In this document: positions 52,383 to 63,104 of the stretch, one piece after another
Numbering within the stretch: position 1 is the stretch's first letter
Layout of the letters: each line of letters begins with the position of its first letter
Source: Micromonospora gifhornensis
Lineage (GTDB): Bacteria; Actinomycetota; Actinomycetes; Mycobacteriales; Micromonosporaceae
Assembly (NCBI RefSeq): GCF_016863515.1
Contig: NZ_BOPA01000017.1
Location: forward strand, 124,001 to 188,000
DNA length: 64,000 nt
Direction: 5' to 3'
Notes under the pieces: model-generated
Told to the model about the DNA's origin: nothing
Database searches by the model: none
What the model saw: only the letters and a program-made list of their open reading frames with translations
Made by a program: the position numbers and the translations under genes

Positions 52383-54713
52383 ATGACCTCGTTGACCTCT
52401 CGGCAAGCCTCGGCTTCGAGCCCCACGGCAGCACCGAAGGTCAACGAGGTCGTCGGCGTACCGGCCGGGATCGGCGCCGCCGCGCGTCGGGCCCGGTCGG
52501 ACGCGTACGACACCTGGCTGGCCCGCCTGCTGCCACCGCGGCCGGGCGTCGCCCTGCTCGCGGTCGGTGGGCTGGGCCGGCGGCAGTGCGCCCCCTACGG
52601 CGACCTCGACCTGGTGCTTGTGCACTCCGGGGTGGCCGGGATCGACGAGTTGGCCGCCGAGCTGTGGTACCCGATCTGGGACGCCGGGCTGCGGCTGGAC
52701 CACTCCGTACGCACCGTCGCCGAGGCGCTGTCGGTCGCCCAGGACGACGTCAAGGTGGCCCTCGGGCTGCTCGACGCCCGTCTGGTCGCCGGTGACCCCG
52801 ACCTGGCCGACACGCTGATCCGCAGCGCCACCGACCACTGGCGGCGCACCGCCGTACGTCAACTGGCTCCGCTGCGGGAGAGCACGACCGCCCGCTGGCA
52901 GGCCCACGGCGAGCTGGCCTTCCTGCTGGAAGGCGACCTCAAGGAGGCGGCCGGCGGCCTGCGGGACGTCGGCATCCTGCGGGCCATCGCGATCGCCGGG
53001 ATCACCGACGCGCTGCGGCCCGCCGTACACGCCGCACACCTGCGCCTGCTGGACACCCGCGACGCGCTGCACCACCAGGTCGGCCGGCGCGTCGACCGCC
53101 TGCTGGCCCAGGAACGCGAGGGAGTCGCCGCGCTGCTCGGCCTGCGCCAGACAGCACCCGGCGGCCCCGACACCGGCCCGACCGCCGGCTCAGCGGAACC
53201 AGCCGGGGACGGGGACGCGCTGTTGCGTCGGGTCGCCGGTGACGCCCGTACCGTCAGTCATGCCCTGCACGACGCCTTCCGCGCCGCCGACCGGCTGCGC
53301 TCCGGTCGCCGCCGGGGTGCCGACGGACGGCCGCTGCGCCGGCCGGTTGCCCGTGACGTCGTCGAGCACGACGGCGAACTGGTGCTGGCCCGTACCGCCA
53401 TCGGGGCCCGCCCCGACCCCAACCTCTCGCTGCGGGTCGCCGCCGCGGCGGCGGTCACCGGGCTGCCGATCGCCCGCGCCACCTGCGAGTGGCTGGCCAC
53501 CTACTGTCCGCCGCTGCCCACGCCGTGGCCGGCGGAGGCCCGAGCCGCGCTGACCACCCTGCTGGGCGCCGGTGCGGGGCTGCTGCCCGCCTGGGAGACC
53601 TGTGACCGGTACGGGCTGATCGACGGCTGGCTGCCGGAGTGGACCCGGCTGCGCAGCCTGCCCCAGCACAACCCGGTGCACCGGTTCACCCTCGACCGGC
53701 ACCTGGTGCAGACCGCCTTCGAGGCCAGCCGGCACACCCGCGACGTGGACCGCCCCGACCTGCTGCTGCTCGCTGCCTTCCTGCACGACATCGGTAAGGG
53801 TCTGCCGGGTGACCATTCCACGGTCGGGGCACCGATCGCCGAGGCGATGGCCGCCCGGATCGGCCTGCCCGCTGCCGAGGCGACACTGATCGGCACCCTG
53901 GTCCGGCTGCACCTGCTGCTGCCCGAGGTGGCCACCCGCCGCGATCTGGCCGATCCGGTGACCATCTCCGGGGTGGCCGAGGCGGTCGGCGACGTCACCA
54001 CCCTCGACCTGCTGCACGCGCTGGCCCGGGCGGACGCCGCCGCGACCGGGCCGGGCGCCTGGTCGGACTGGAAGGGCCGACTGATCGCCGAACTGGTGGC
54101 CCGGGTCCGCACCACGCTCGACACCGGCGCCGTACCCGAACCGCCCGCCCCGGACCCGGCGCTGGTGGCGGGGCCGCTGCCGGTCGTACACCTGACCGGG
54201 GACCGCGTGGCGGTGGCCGCGGCGGACCGACGTGGCCTGCTCGCCACGGTGGCCGGTTGCCTGGCCCTGCACCGCCTGGAGGTGCTCGCGGCCGACGCCT
54301 CGACGGTGGACGGGCGGGCCCTGGTGGAGTGCCGGGTGCAGCCACGGTACGGGCTGCCACCCGAGCCGGTGGCGCTCAGCTCCGACCTGCGTCGGGCGGT
54401 CGGTGGCGACGTGTCGGTCACCCAGCGACTGCGGGGACGGGCCCTGGCCGCACGGGGGGCCGGGGCCGAACCACGGGTGGTCTGGCACCGGGACGCCGCC
54501 ACCGACGCGGTGCTGCTGGAGTTGCGGGCCGCGGACGCCGCCGGCCTGCTGTACCGGGTGACAAGCGCCCTGGACGCCGCCGGCGCCCAGGTCCGCGCGG
54601 CCCGCATCGCCACCCTCGGCGGGGACGTGGTCGACGTCTTCTACCTGGTGGGCGGCTGGCCCTCCGACGACGAACGCACCCGCCTCGAAGCCGCCGTCCT
54701 AGCCGCCGTGTAG
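52383..54713 (+). CDS. glnD: Protein-PII nucleotidyltransferase GlnD
   Basis: 776 residues. N-terminal nucleotidyltransferase motif LLAVGGLGRRQCAPYGDLDLVLVH (about 59-82). The HD domain has LLLLAAFLHDIGKGLPGDHST (about 458-478). Two C-terminal ACT domains start near VVHLTGDRVAVAAADRRGLLATV (about 601) and VWHRDAATDAVLLELRAADAAGLLYRV (about 700). In actinobacteria it adenylylates PII under nitrogen limitation and removes the group when nitrogen is plentiful. Last gene of the nitrogen operon. A family A repeat follows the stop by 8 nt. Confidence 0.96.
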   Translation: MTSLTSRQASASSPTAAPKVNEVVGVPAGIGAAARRARSDAYDTWLARLLPPRPGVALLAVGGLGRRQCAPYGDLDLVLVHSGVAGIDELAAELWYPIWDAGLRLDHSVRTVAEALSVAQDDVKVALGLLDARLVAGDPDLADTLIRSATDHWRRTAVRQLAPLRESTTARWQAHGELAFLLEGDLKEAAGGLRDVGILRAIAIAGITDALRPAVHAAHLRLLDTRDALHHQVGRRVDRLLAQEREGVAALLGLRQTAPGGPDTGPTAGSAEPAGDGDALLRRVAGDARTVSHALHDAFRAADRLRSGRRRGADGRPLRRPVARDVVEHDGELVLARTAIGARPDPNLSLRVAAAAAVTGLPIARATCEWLATYCPPLPTPWPAEARAALTTLLGAGAGLLPAWETCDRYGLIDGWLPEWTRLRSLPQHNPVHRFTLDRHLVQTAFEASRHTRDVDRPDLLLLAAFLHDIGKGLPGDHSTVGAPIAEAMAARIGLPAAEATLIGTLVRLHLLLPEVATRRDLADPVTISGVAEAVGDVTTLDLLHALARADAAATGPGAWSDWKGRLIAELVARVRTTLDTGAVPEPPAPDPALVAGPLPVVHLTGDRVAVAAADRRGLLATVAGCLALHRLEVLAADASTVDGRALVECRVQPRYGLPPEPVALSSDLRRAVGGDVSVTQRLRGRALAARGAGAEPRVVWHRDAATDAVLLELRAADAAGLLYRVTSALDAAGAQVRAARIATLGGDVVDVFYLVGGWPSDDERTRLEAAVLAAV

Positions 54714-54721
54714 GTGTGTGT

Positions 54722-54776
54722 GTAAGGAAGGGCACCTTATTAACGCCTCGTGTAGTACAAGGGCCCCTTCTTAACA
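54722..54776 (+). repeat. Dispersed intergenic repeat, family A, copy 3
   Basis: Two half-units 31 bp apart: GGAAGGGCACCTTATTAACG and ACAAGGGCCCCTTCTTAACA. Located just past the glnD stop. Confidence 0.9.
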
Positions 54777-54870
54777 ACCGGCAGCCCGCGCTGGCGTACG
54801 CGCCGGAGCGTAGCCGCGATGTCGCTCGCGGGACGACGTGCTCCGGCGCACGTGGCGGCAGGCTCAGGGC

Positions 54871-55762
<892 letters not shown>

Positions 55763-55773
<11 letters not shown>

Positions 55774-56584
55774 CTTTTCCGCCGAGATCGTCAAACTGGT
55801 CCGCCGGCCGTCCTGCTGGCTGCTACTCGGCATTGCGCTGGTGACCTCCCTGACCTTCACCTACGTCCTGCCGTACGCGAGCATCCGCAGCGGGACCGGC
55901 GGTCCGAACAGCGATCGCACCCTGCCGATGCTGTTGCCGGATCAGTTGGTGGGCAACTCCCTCGGCGGACTGCCGATCTTCCTGGGTGCGATCGTCCTGA
56001 TCATTGGTGTGCTCGTTGTCGGTAGCGAGTACGGCTGGGACACCTGGAAGACCGTCCTCAGCCAAGGGCCGAGCCGGCTGGAGGTGTACGCCGGCAAGGT
56101 GCTCGCCCTGGCCGCCGCCGCGCTGGTGGTGGTGCTCGCCGTCTTCGCAGTGGGTGCGGTGGCCGGTACTTTGATCGCGGTCACCGAGTCGCAGCCGGTG
56201 CGCTGGCCGTCCATCGACGACCTGCTGGCCGGGGTCGGCGCGGGGTGGCTCATCGCCGTGACCTGGACCATGCTCGGTGTGGTGCTGGCCGTGGCGATGC
56301 GTTCGGTGGCCCTGCCCGTCGGTCTCGGCCTGGTCTGGATGCTCGCGGTGCAGAATCTGCTCGCCGGGGTGGCCGCGCCGTTGCTGGACTGGGTGGCCCA
56401 GGTGCAGAAGGGGCTTCCCGGACCCAATGCTGGCTCGCTGGTGGCGGCACTCGGTGCGCCCCGAGACACGCCGGGGGTTGCGGTGGTCGTCGGAGCCGGG
56501 CAGGCGGTCCTCGTCCTGGCGGTCTACCTGATCGCCTTTGTGCTGCTGGCCGCGCTACTGCTGCGACGGCGGGACATCGGCTGA
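55763..56584 (+). CDS. ABC-2 type permease
   Basis: 273 residues. About six hydrophobic helices: near the N-terminus (CWLLLGIALVTSLTFTYVL), then around 70-90, 113-140, 165-190, 200-220 and 240-268. The ABC-2 permease layout with a helix preceding SEYGWDTWKTVLSQGPSRLEVY is typical. Partner of the ATPase encoded upstream with an 11-nt overlap. Substrate unknown. The adjacent two-component genes suggest control by an envelope or drug signal. Confidence 0.9.
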
Positions 56585-56730
56585 CCGGTAGCAAGGGAAC
56601 TGCGACCGATGATCCCAGCGGGGCGTCGGCTGATCGGACAGTAACGGGGGTTGCGAATGACCAGCCGGAACGGGGCATCGGCCGGCCAGGCGGGACGGAC
56701 GAGAGGGTCGGGCGGGAACGGGAGATGAGA

Positions 56731-57945
56731 ATGCTGCGCAACCGAATCGGATGGCGCGGATATTCCTTCGACGTGGCTCTCGCCACGGCGCTCGTCGCGC
56801 TCGGGCTGATGGGTACCGCGCCGGCCGGCGCGAACCAGGGCGTGCCCGTCGGCCCTGCCGCGTACCCACTGGTGGTGGTCGCGGCGCTGGCGCTGGCGCT
56901 GCGGCGGCGCTGGCCGTCGGTCACGCTGGCGGTGGTGACCGGGGCGGTGCTGTCCTACCTGCTGCTCGGCAACCCGTACGGGCCGATCCTGGTGTCGCTG
57001 CTCGCCGCGGTCTACACAGTCGCGGCGTATCTGCCGGCGCGCGACGGTGTGGTGGACTGCGTCGTCGCCCTCGCCGCCCTGCTCATCGGGGTCTTCATGG
57101 GGCTGCGGGCGCCCGGTTGGTCGGGCCTGATGCCCGTCGCCGCCTGGGTGGTGGTGCCGTTCGCGGTCGGCACGGTGGTCCGGGTCGGGCGGGAGAACGC
57201 GGCCCGGGCACGACGGGACGAAGCGCGGCGACTGGCCGACGCCGAACGACTGCGAATCGCCCGCGAGGTGCACGACGTCGTGGGACACGGACTCGCGGCG
57301 ATCAACATGCAGGCCCAGATTGCGCTGCATCTGCTCGACCGGAAGCCGGAACAGGCGGCTGTCGCGTTGACCGCGATCAGCCGGACGAGCAAGGAAGCGC
57401 TCGACGAGCTGCGGGTCACGCTGACCGTCGTCCGGGGAGACGACCGGCACGACCGTGAGGCGCGGCACGATCGCGACACACGGGACGGCCGAGACCGTGA
57501 CGGACGGGACGAGCGGGACGAGCCGGGTGAGGCGGGCGTGGAGCGCTTTCCGGTCCCCGGTCTTGCGCAACTGCCGCAGCTGCGTGACCGGCTGGCCGGC
57601 GCCGGTCTGCCGGTGACCGTCGAGACCACCGGCGAGCCGAGCACGCTCCCCGTCGCCGTCGATCTCGCCGCCTACCGAGTGGTGCAGGAGGCCCTCACCA
57701 ACGTGCTGCGCCACGCCGGCCCGGCCACCGCGACCGTCCGGATCGACCACCGTCCGGAGGGAATCGTGGTGGAGGTGACCGACACCGGCCGGGGACCGGT
57801 ACCGGAGGGGGCCGGTGGCCACGGCTACGGGCTGGCCGGCATGCGGGAACGGGTGGTCGCGCTCGGCGGAACCTTCCGCACCGGCGCCGCGAGTGGTGGG
57901 GGATTTCAGGTGTACGCGACACTGCCCGTGGAGGAGTCCGAATGA
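56731..57945 (+). CDS. Sensor histidine kinase, NarL-type partner (HisKA_3)
   Basis: 404 residues. N-terminal membrane region with about four to six TM helices (to residue 150). HisKA_3 motif REVHDVVGHGLAAINMQAQIALHLL with His181 as phospho-acceptor. ATPase domain has VVQEALTNVLRHAGPATATV and VTDTGRGPVPEGAGGHGYGLAGMRERV. Between them (about 236-270) lies an unusual charged linker made of Asp-Arg-His-rich repeats. ATG 56731 is preceded by GGGAG 6 nt upstream; an ATG at 56725 is alternative. It overlaps the response regulator by 4 nt. Confidence 0.92.
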   Translation: MLRNRIGWRGYSFDVALATALVALGLMGTAPAGANQGVPVGPAAYPLVVVAALALALRRRWPSVTLAVVTGAVLSYLLLGNPYGPILVSLLAAVYTVAAYLPARDGVVDCVVALAALLIGVFMGLRAPGWSGLMPVAAWVVVPFAVGTVVRVGRENAARARRDEARRLADAERLRIAREVHDVVGHGLAAINMQAQIALHLLDRKPEQAAVALTAISRTSKEALDELRVTLTVVRGDDRHDREARHDRDTRDGRDRDGRDERDEPGEAGVERFPVPGLAQLPQLRDRLAGAGLPVTVETTGEPSTLPVAVDLAAYRVVQEALTNVLRHAGPATATVRIDHRPEGIVVEVTDTGRGPVPEGAGGHGYGLAGMRERVVALGGTFRTGAASGGGFQVYATLPVEESE

Positions 57946-58598
57946 TCAGCGTGTTGCTCGCCGACGACCAGGACCTGATCCGGATAGGCCTGCGCGCCCT
58001 GGTGGAGAGCGAGGACGACCTCACGGTCGTGGGCGAGGCAGCCGACGGGCTCGCCGTGCTGGAGCTGGCCCGACGGGTACGCCCCGACGTGGTGCTGATG
58101 GACGTCCGGATGCCGGGCATCGACGGGATCGAGGCGACCCGCCGGATCGCCGCCGATCCAGGGCTGGGCGGTACCCGGGTAATCGTGCTGACCACGTTCG
58201 AGCTGGACGAGTACGTCTTCGACGCGCTGCGATACGGGGCCAGCGGCTTTCTCACCAAGGACGCCCCGCCGGCCGAACTGCTGCGGGCGATCCGGCTGGT
58301 CGCCGAGGGCGAGGCGCTGCTGTCGCCCTCGGTGACCCGGCGGGTGGTCCGGGAGTTCGCACATCGGTCGGTCCGGGTGTTGCGCCCGCACCCTCGGCTG
58401 GACAGCCTCACCGAGCGGGAACGGGAGGTGCTCGGACTGGTCGGCGAAGGGCTGAGCAACGGTGAGATCGCCGAGCGGCTGGTGCTCAGCCCGGCCACCG
58501 CGCGTACCCACGTCAGTCGGGCCATGGTCAAGCTCGGCGCGCGGGACCGGGCTCAGCTGGTGGTGTTCGCGTACCAGTCGGGGCTGGTCGCGCCGTGA
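57942..58598 (+). CDS. NarL/FixJ-family response regulator
   Basis: 218 residues. Receiver domain: VLLADDQDLIRIGLRAL, phospho-Asp54 in VVLMDVRMPG, Lys in GFLTKDAPP. C-terminal LuxR-type helix-turn-helix (about 148-212): LTEREREVLGLVGEGLSNGEIAERLVLSPATARTHVSRAMVKLGARDRAQLVVFAYQ. Partner of the preceding kinase (ATGA overlap). The nearest target is the ABC exporter upstream, as often seen in this arrangement. Confidence 0.95.
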   Translation: MISVLLADDQDLIRIGLRALVESEDDLTVVGEAADGLAVLELARRVRPDVVLMDVRMPGIDGIEATRRIAADPGLGGTRVIVLTTFELDEYVFDALRYGASGFLTKDAPPAELLRAIRLVAEGEALLSPSVTRRVVREFAHRSVRVLRPHPRLDSLTEREREVLGLVGEGLSNGEIAERLVLSPATARTHVSRAMVKLGARDRAQLVVFAYQSGLVAP

Positions 58599-58801
58599 CC
58601 GTCGGCCCTGGCCGCACCGCCCGGCGGGCCTGCCATACGGCGGACCCGCCGGCCTGTACTTCGGCGATGCGGTCCGCGGACGACGGGAAGGGGGCGGCTG
58701 GGCCGGGCCGGGGAAGCGGGGTCGGGCTAGGCTAGCGGTGGGCTGGACGCCACCCGCGTGTCCGCACCGTGCCCGCCGAAGACGACAATCGGGATGTTCG
58801 C

Positions 58802-60349
58802 GTGTTTGACACCTTGAGTGACCGCCTCTCCGGGATCTTCACCAAGCTCCGCGGCAAGGGACGCCTCACCGACGCCGACATCGACGCCACCGCGCGCGAG
58901 ATCCGTCTCGCGCTGCTGGAGGCCGACGTCGCGCTGCCGGTGGTCAAGGGCTTCATCGCGAACGTCAAGGAACGGGCGCGCGGTGCGGAGGTCTCCCAGG
59001 CGCTCAACCCGGCCCAGCAGATCATCAAGATCGTCAACGAGGAGCTGGTCACCGTCCTCGGTGGCGAGGGGCGTCGGCTCCAGTTCGCCAAGCAGCCGCC
59101 GACCGTGATCATGCTCGCCGGCCTCCAGGGTTCCGGTAAGACCACCCTCGCCGGCAAGCTGGCCCGCTGGCTCAAGGCCCAGGGCCACCAGCCCCTGCTG
59201 GTCGCCGCCGACCTCCAGCGCCCCAACGCCGTCGGGCAGCTCCAGGTGCTCGGTGGCCGCGCCGGCGTCGAGGTGTACGCCCCGGAGCCCGGCAACGGCG
59301 TCGGTGACCCGGTGCAGGTGGCGAAGGCGTCGATCGAGCACGCCCGACGGGCCGCCCGGGACGTGGTCATCGTCGACACCGCCGGCCGGCTCGGCATCGA
59401 CACCGAGATGATGCAGCAGGCCGCCGACATCCGCGACGCGGTCGACCCCGACGAGGTCATCTTCGTCATCGACGCGATGGTCGGCCAGGACGCGGTGCGT
59501 ACCGCCGAGGCGTTCCGCGACGGCGTCGGCATCACCGGCGTGGTGCTTTCCAAGCTCGACGGCGACGCCCGGGGTGGTGCCGCCCTGTCGGTGCGTGAGG
59601 TGACCGGGCAGCCGATCCTGTTCGCCTCCACCGGCGAGAAGCTGGAGGACTTCGACGTCTTCCACCCCGACCGGATGGCCAGCCGGATCCTCGGCATGGG
59701 CGACGTTCTCACTCTGATCGAGCAGGCCGAGGCGGCCTTCGACACCGATCAGAAGGAGAAGATGACCGCCAAGCTGATGGGCGGCGAGCAGTTCACCCTG
59801 GAGGACTTCCTCGACCAGCTCATCGCGGTGCGCCGGATGGGGCCGATCGCCAACGTGCTGGCCATGATGCCCGGCATGGGGCAGGTCAAGGACCAGCTCG
59901 CCGAGGTGGACGACAAGCACTTCGACAAGATCACCGCGATCATCCGGTCGATGACCCCGGCCGAGCGCACCAACCCGAAGATCATCAACGGCTCTCGACG
60001 GGCTCGGATCGCCAACGGTTCCGGCGTCACCGTGATGGACGTCAACCAGTTGCTCAACCGCTTCGCCGACGCGCAGAAGATGATGAAGCAGATGGGCGGC
60101 ATGATGGGCCTGCCGGGCGGCCGGCGCAAGGCCACCAAGAGCCCGAAGAACAAGCGCAAGGGCACGAAGGGCGGCGGTCGGCCGCGTACCGGTGCCGGCA
60201 TGCCCGGTGGCTTCCCGGGTGGCATGCCGCAGCTTCCGCCGGGCATGAAGCCGGAGGACCTGGCGGCCGGTCAGGGCCTCCCGCCGGGCTTCAAGCTCCC
60301 GAAGATCGACTTCAACAAGCTCGGCAAGGGCGGCCAGCCGCCCCGCTGA
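58802..60349 (+). CDS. ffh: Signal recognition particle protein Ffh
   Basis: 515 residues. NG domain: FDTLSDRLSGIFTKLRGKG, GLQGSGKTTLAGKLARWL (G1, about 107-124), VDTAGRLGIDTEMM and VLSKLDGDARGGAALSV. The M domain (about 300-440) carries Met-rich motifs MMPGMGQVKDQ and NGSGVTVMDVNQLLNRF with KMMKQMGGMMGLPGG. A Gly/Pro/Met/Lys tail of about 70 residues follows. GTG 58802 gives the expected VFDTLSDRL opening. With 4.5S RNA and FtsY it targets membrane proteins. Confidence 0.97.
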   Translation: MFDTLSDRLSGIFTKLRGKGRLTDADIDATAREIRLALLEADVALPVVKGFIANVKERARGAEVSQALNPAQQIIKIVNEELVTVLGGEGRRLQFAKQPPTVIMLAGLQGSGKTTLAGKLARWLKAQGHQPLLVAADLQRPNAVGQLQVLGGRAGVEVYAPEPGNGVGDPVQVAKASIEHARRAARDVVIVDTAGRLGIDTEMMQQAADIRDAVDPDEVIFVIDAMVGQDAVRTAEAFRDGVGITGVVLSKLDGDARGGAALSVREVTGQPILFASTGEKLEDFDVFHPDRMASRILGMGDVLTLIEQAEAAFDTDQKEKMTAKLMGGEQFTLEDFLDQLIAVRRMGPIANVLAMMPGMGQVKDQLAEVDDKHFDKITAIIRSMTPAERTNPKIINGSRRARIANGSGVTVMDVNQLLNRFADAQKMMKQMGGMMGLPGGRRKATKSPKNKRKGTKGGGRPRTGAGMPGGFPGGMPQLPPGMKPEDLAAGQGLPPGFKLPKIDFNKLGKGGQPPR

Positions 60350-60408
60350 CCGTACGGCGGGCGGGGCTCCTCGCCGGCGACGGAGAGTGATCCGGTAGGA
60401 CTGTGCGC

Positions 60409-61488
60409 ATGGCTCTGCATGTGCGCGGTGTGCTCCTGCCGGACGACGAGGTCCGGGATCTGTGGCTGGTCGGCGACCGGATCACCTTCGAACCGGTGCC
60501 CGGTGCCGAGACGATCGCCAACGGCGGCTTCGTCCTGCCAGGGCTGGTGGACGCGCACTGCCACATCGGCATCGCCCGGGGCGCGACACCGATCACTTCC
60601 CTGGACCAGGCGCGGGCGTTGGCGCGGATCGACCGGGACGCGGGTGTGCTGGCGATCCGGGACGCCGGTTCGCCCTTCCCGTACCCGGAGCTTGAGGACG
60701 AACCCGACCTGCCCCGGATGGTCCGGGCCGGGCGGCACATCGCGCCGCCGAGGCGCTACCTGCGCGACATCGGGGTGGAGGTCGAGGCGGCCCAGGTGGC
60801 GGCGACCGTGGCCGAGCAGGCGGCGGCCGGCAGCGGCTGGGTCAAGCTGGTCGGGGACTGGATCGACCGGGGGGTCGGTGACCTGGCCCCGGCCTGGGAC
60901 GCGGACACCATGACCGCCGCGGTGGCCGCTGCGCACGCCGCCGGGGTACGCGCCGCCGTGCACACCTTCAGCGAGTCGGCCGTGGAGATCATGGTGCGGG
61001 CCGGGGTGGACTCGGTCGAGCACGGCACCGGGTTGAGCCTGGACCTGATCGACCTGATGGCCCGGCAGGGCACCGCGCTGATCCCCACGATGATCAACAT
61101 CCAGACCTTCGGCCACATCGCCGACCAGGCCCGACCCAAGTTCCCCGGGTACGCCGACCACATGATCGCCCTGCGGGACCGCTTCCCCGAGGTGGTGCGT
61201 TCGGCGTACGAGGCCGGGGTGCCGATCTTCGTCGGCACCGACGCGGGTGGTGGTATCGACCACGGCCTGGCCGCCGAGGAGATGCTGCTGCTGCACGAGC
61301 AGGCCGGCATGAGCACCGAGGACGTGCTGGCCGCCGCCACCTGGCGGGCCCGGGAGTGGCTGGGCTTTCCCGGCCTGGTCGACGGTGGTCTCGCCGACCT
61401 CGTCGTCTACTCCGACGACCCGCGCCGGGACCTGCGGGTGGTTCGCGAGCCTGCCCGCATCGTGCTGCGCGGTCGGGTCATCCGCTGA
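60409..61488 (+). CDS. Amidohydrolase-family metal-dependent hydrolase
   Basis: 359 residues. Metal-binding HxH is VDAHCHIGI (about 45-53), then a Lys in WVKLVGDWIDR and His in AVHTFSESAVE; the active-site Asp is in IFVGTDAGGG. The C-terminal part returns to the beta-sandwich (GLADLVVYSDDPRRDLRVV). This imidazolonepropionase/prolidase-like group hydrolyses amides or cyclic amides; substrate is unknown. ATG 60409 is preferred because TAGGAC lies 7 nt upstream; a GTG at 60403 lies two codons earlier. Confidence 0.9.
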   Translation: MALHVRGVLLPDDEVRDLWLVGDRITFEPVPGAETIANGGFVLPGLVDAHCHIGIARGATPITSLDQARALARIDRDAGVLAIRDAGSPFPYPELEDEPDLPRMVRAGRHIAPPRRYLRDIGVEVEAAQVAATVAEQAAAGSGWVKLVGDWIDRGVGDLAPAWDADTMTAAVAAAHAAGVRAAVHTFSESAVEIMVRAGVDSVEHGTGLSLDLIDLMARQGTALIPTMINIQTFGHIADQARPKFPGYADHMIALRDRFPEVVRSAYEAGVPIFVGTDAGGGIDHGLAAEEMLLLHEQAGMSTEDVLAAATWRAREWLGFPGLVDGGLADLVVYSDDPRRDLRVVREPARIVLRGRVIR

Positions 61489-61542
61489 CCCGCTGATGGT
61501 GGTGATGCCGCGCCCGATCGCGCTGCCCCGTCCGCCCCTGCA

Positions 61543-61548
61543 TAGGAT
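61543..61548 (+). promoter_or_regulatory. Putative -10 box for leaderless proS mRNA
   Basis: TAGGAT ends 8 nt before the ATG at 61557, with no ribosome binding site between. Confidence 0.5.
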
Positions 61549-61556
61549 GTGCGGTT

Positions 61557-62963
61557 ATGGCGCGCGTGCTTACTCCCCGGGCTGAGGACTTCCCCCGGTG
61601 GTACCAGGACCTCATCGCTAAGGCGAAGCTGGCCGACAACGGGCCGGTACGGGGGACCATGGTGATCCGACCGGCCGGCTATGCCATCTGGGAGCGGATG
61701 CAGGCCGAGATGGACGACCGGATCAAGGCGGCCGGGGCGGAGAACGCGTACTTCCCGCTGTTCATCCCGGAGAGCTACCTCAAGCGCGAGGCCGAGCACG
61801 TCGAGGGCTTCTCGCCGGAGTTGGCGGTGGTCACCCACGGCGGCGGCAAGCAGTTGGCCGAGCCGGTCGTGGTGCGCCCGACCAGCGAGACGGTCATCGG
61901 CGAGTTCATGGCCAAGTGGATCGACTCGTACCGGGACCTGCCGCTGCTGCTCAACCAGTGGGCCAACGTGGTCCGCTGGGAGCTGCGTCCGCGGATCTTC
62001 CTGCGTACCAGCGAGTTCCTCTGGCAGGAGGGGCACACCGCCCACGCCACCCGCGAGGACGCCCGGGCCTACGCCCGCAAGATCCTGCACGAGGCGTACG
62101 AGGACCTGATGGTCAACGTGCTCGGCATCCCGGTGGTGGTCGGGCTCAAGACCGCCCGGGAGCGGTTCGCCGGGGCGACCGCCACGTACACCTGCGAAGG
62201 CATGATGGGCGACGGCAAGGCGCTGCAGCTCGGCACCAGCCACGAGCTCGGGCAGAACTTCGCCAAGGCGTTCGACATCAGCTACTCCTCGGCCGAGGGC
62301 GGCCGGGAGCACGCCTGGACCACCTCCTGGGGCACCTCGACCCGGATGCTCGGCGGTCTGATCATGTGCCACGGCGACGACAACGGGCTGCGGGTGCCGC
62401 CGAAGCTGGCGCCGGTGCAGGCGTACGTCATGGTGGTCAAGGACGGCGAGGGTGTGGGCGAGGCGGCGGCCAAGCTGCGCGACGCGCTGCGCGACGCCGG
62501 TGTCCGGGTCATGCTCGACGACCGCACCGACACCCCCTTCGGCCGCCGGGCCGTCGACGCCGAGCTGCGCGGCTACCCGGTACGCGTCGAGGTCGGCCCC
62601 CGCGACCTGGCCGCCGGCAACGCGGTCGTGGTCCGGCGTACGGACGGCTCGAAGGCCCCCACCCCCATCGCGGACGTGGTCGGCGCGGTGCTCGCCGCCC
62701 TGGACGCCGACCAGCAGTCGCTGCACGACCAGGCCCTGGCCTTCCGCCAGTCCCGCACCACCGACGTCGCCACCCTCGACGAGGCGATCGAGGCGGCCGC
62801 CACCGGCTGGGCCCGCGTTCCGTGGTCGGCGGTAGGCATCGAAGGCGAGGCCAAGGCCAACGCCCAGGGCGTCACCGTCCGCTGCCTGCTCCGCGCCGAC
62901 AACTCCGTCCCCGACACCGAAGACGAACCCAACCTCACCGCCATCCTCGCCCGCGCCTACTAA
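61557..62963 (+). CDS. proS: Prolyl-tRNA synthetase, short archaeal/eukaryote-like type
   Basis: 468 residues. Starts ARVLTPRAEDFPRWYQDLIAKAKLADNGPVRGTMVIRPAGYAIWERMQ, the class II opening of the type without an editing insertion. Motif 2 is RWELRPRIFLRTSEFLWQEGHTAHA and the proline site region has TTSWGTSTRMLGGLIM. The long (about 570-residue) bacterial form with an INS domain is not present here. The C-terminal anticodon domain ends with a short tail. Charges tRNA-Pro. ATG at 61557 with a leaderless-type -10 box. Confidence 0.95.
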   Translation: MARVLTPRAEDFPRWYQDLIAKAKLADNGPVRGTMVIRPAGYAIWERMQAEMDDRIKAAGAENAYFPLFIPESYLKREAEHVEGFSPELAVVTHGGGKQLAEPVVVRPTSETVIGEFMAKWIDSYRDLPLLLNQWANVVRWELRPRIFLRTSEFLWQEGHTAHATREDARAYARKILHEAYEDLMVNVLGIPVVVGLKTARERFAGATATYTCEGMMGDGKALQLGTSHELGQNFAKAFDISYSSAEGGREHAWTTSWGTSTRMLGGLIMCHGDDNGLRVPPKLAPVQAYVMVVKDGEGVGEAAAKLRDALRDAGVRVMLDDRTDTPFGRRAVDAELRGYPVRVEVGPRDLAAGNAVVVRRTDGSKAPTPIADVVGAVLAALDADQQSLHDQALAFRQSRTTDVATLDEAIEAAATGWARVPWSAVGIEGEAKANAQGVTVRCLLRADNSVPDTEDEPNLTAILARAY

Positions 62964-63017
62964 CCCCCACCCCACCCCACCCCCACCCCGTCCTCACCCC
63001 ACCCCCGCTCTGCCCGT

Positions 63018-63087
63018 CGATCTTGCACTCTCTGTCGGGGTGAACCCGAATAAAAGGTTCATTTCGGCGACCAGAAGTGCAAGATCG
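63018..63087. repeat. Dispersed palindromic repeat, family B, copy 2
   Basis: CGATCTTGCACT (63018-63029) and its complement (63076-63087) enclose a 46-nt loop containing TCTGTCGGGG. The arms and left loop match copy 1 at 30970-31038. Lies between proS and the DUF402 gene. Confidence 0.85.
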
Positions 63088-63104
63088 CGGGGGTTGGGGG
63101 GCGG

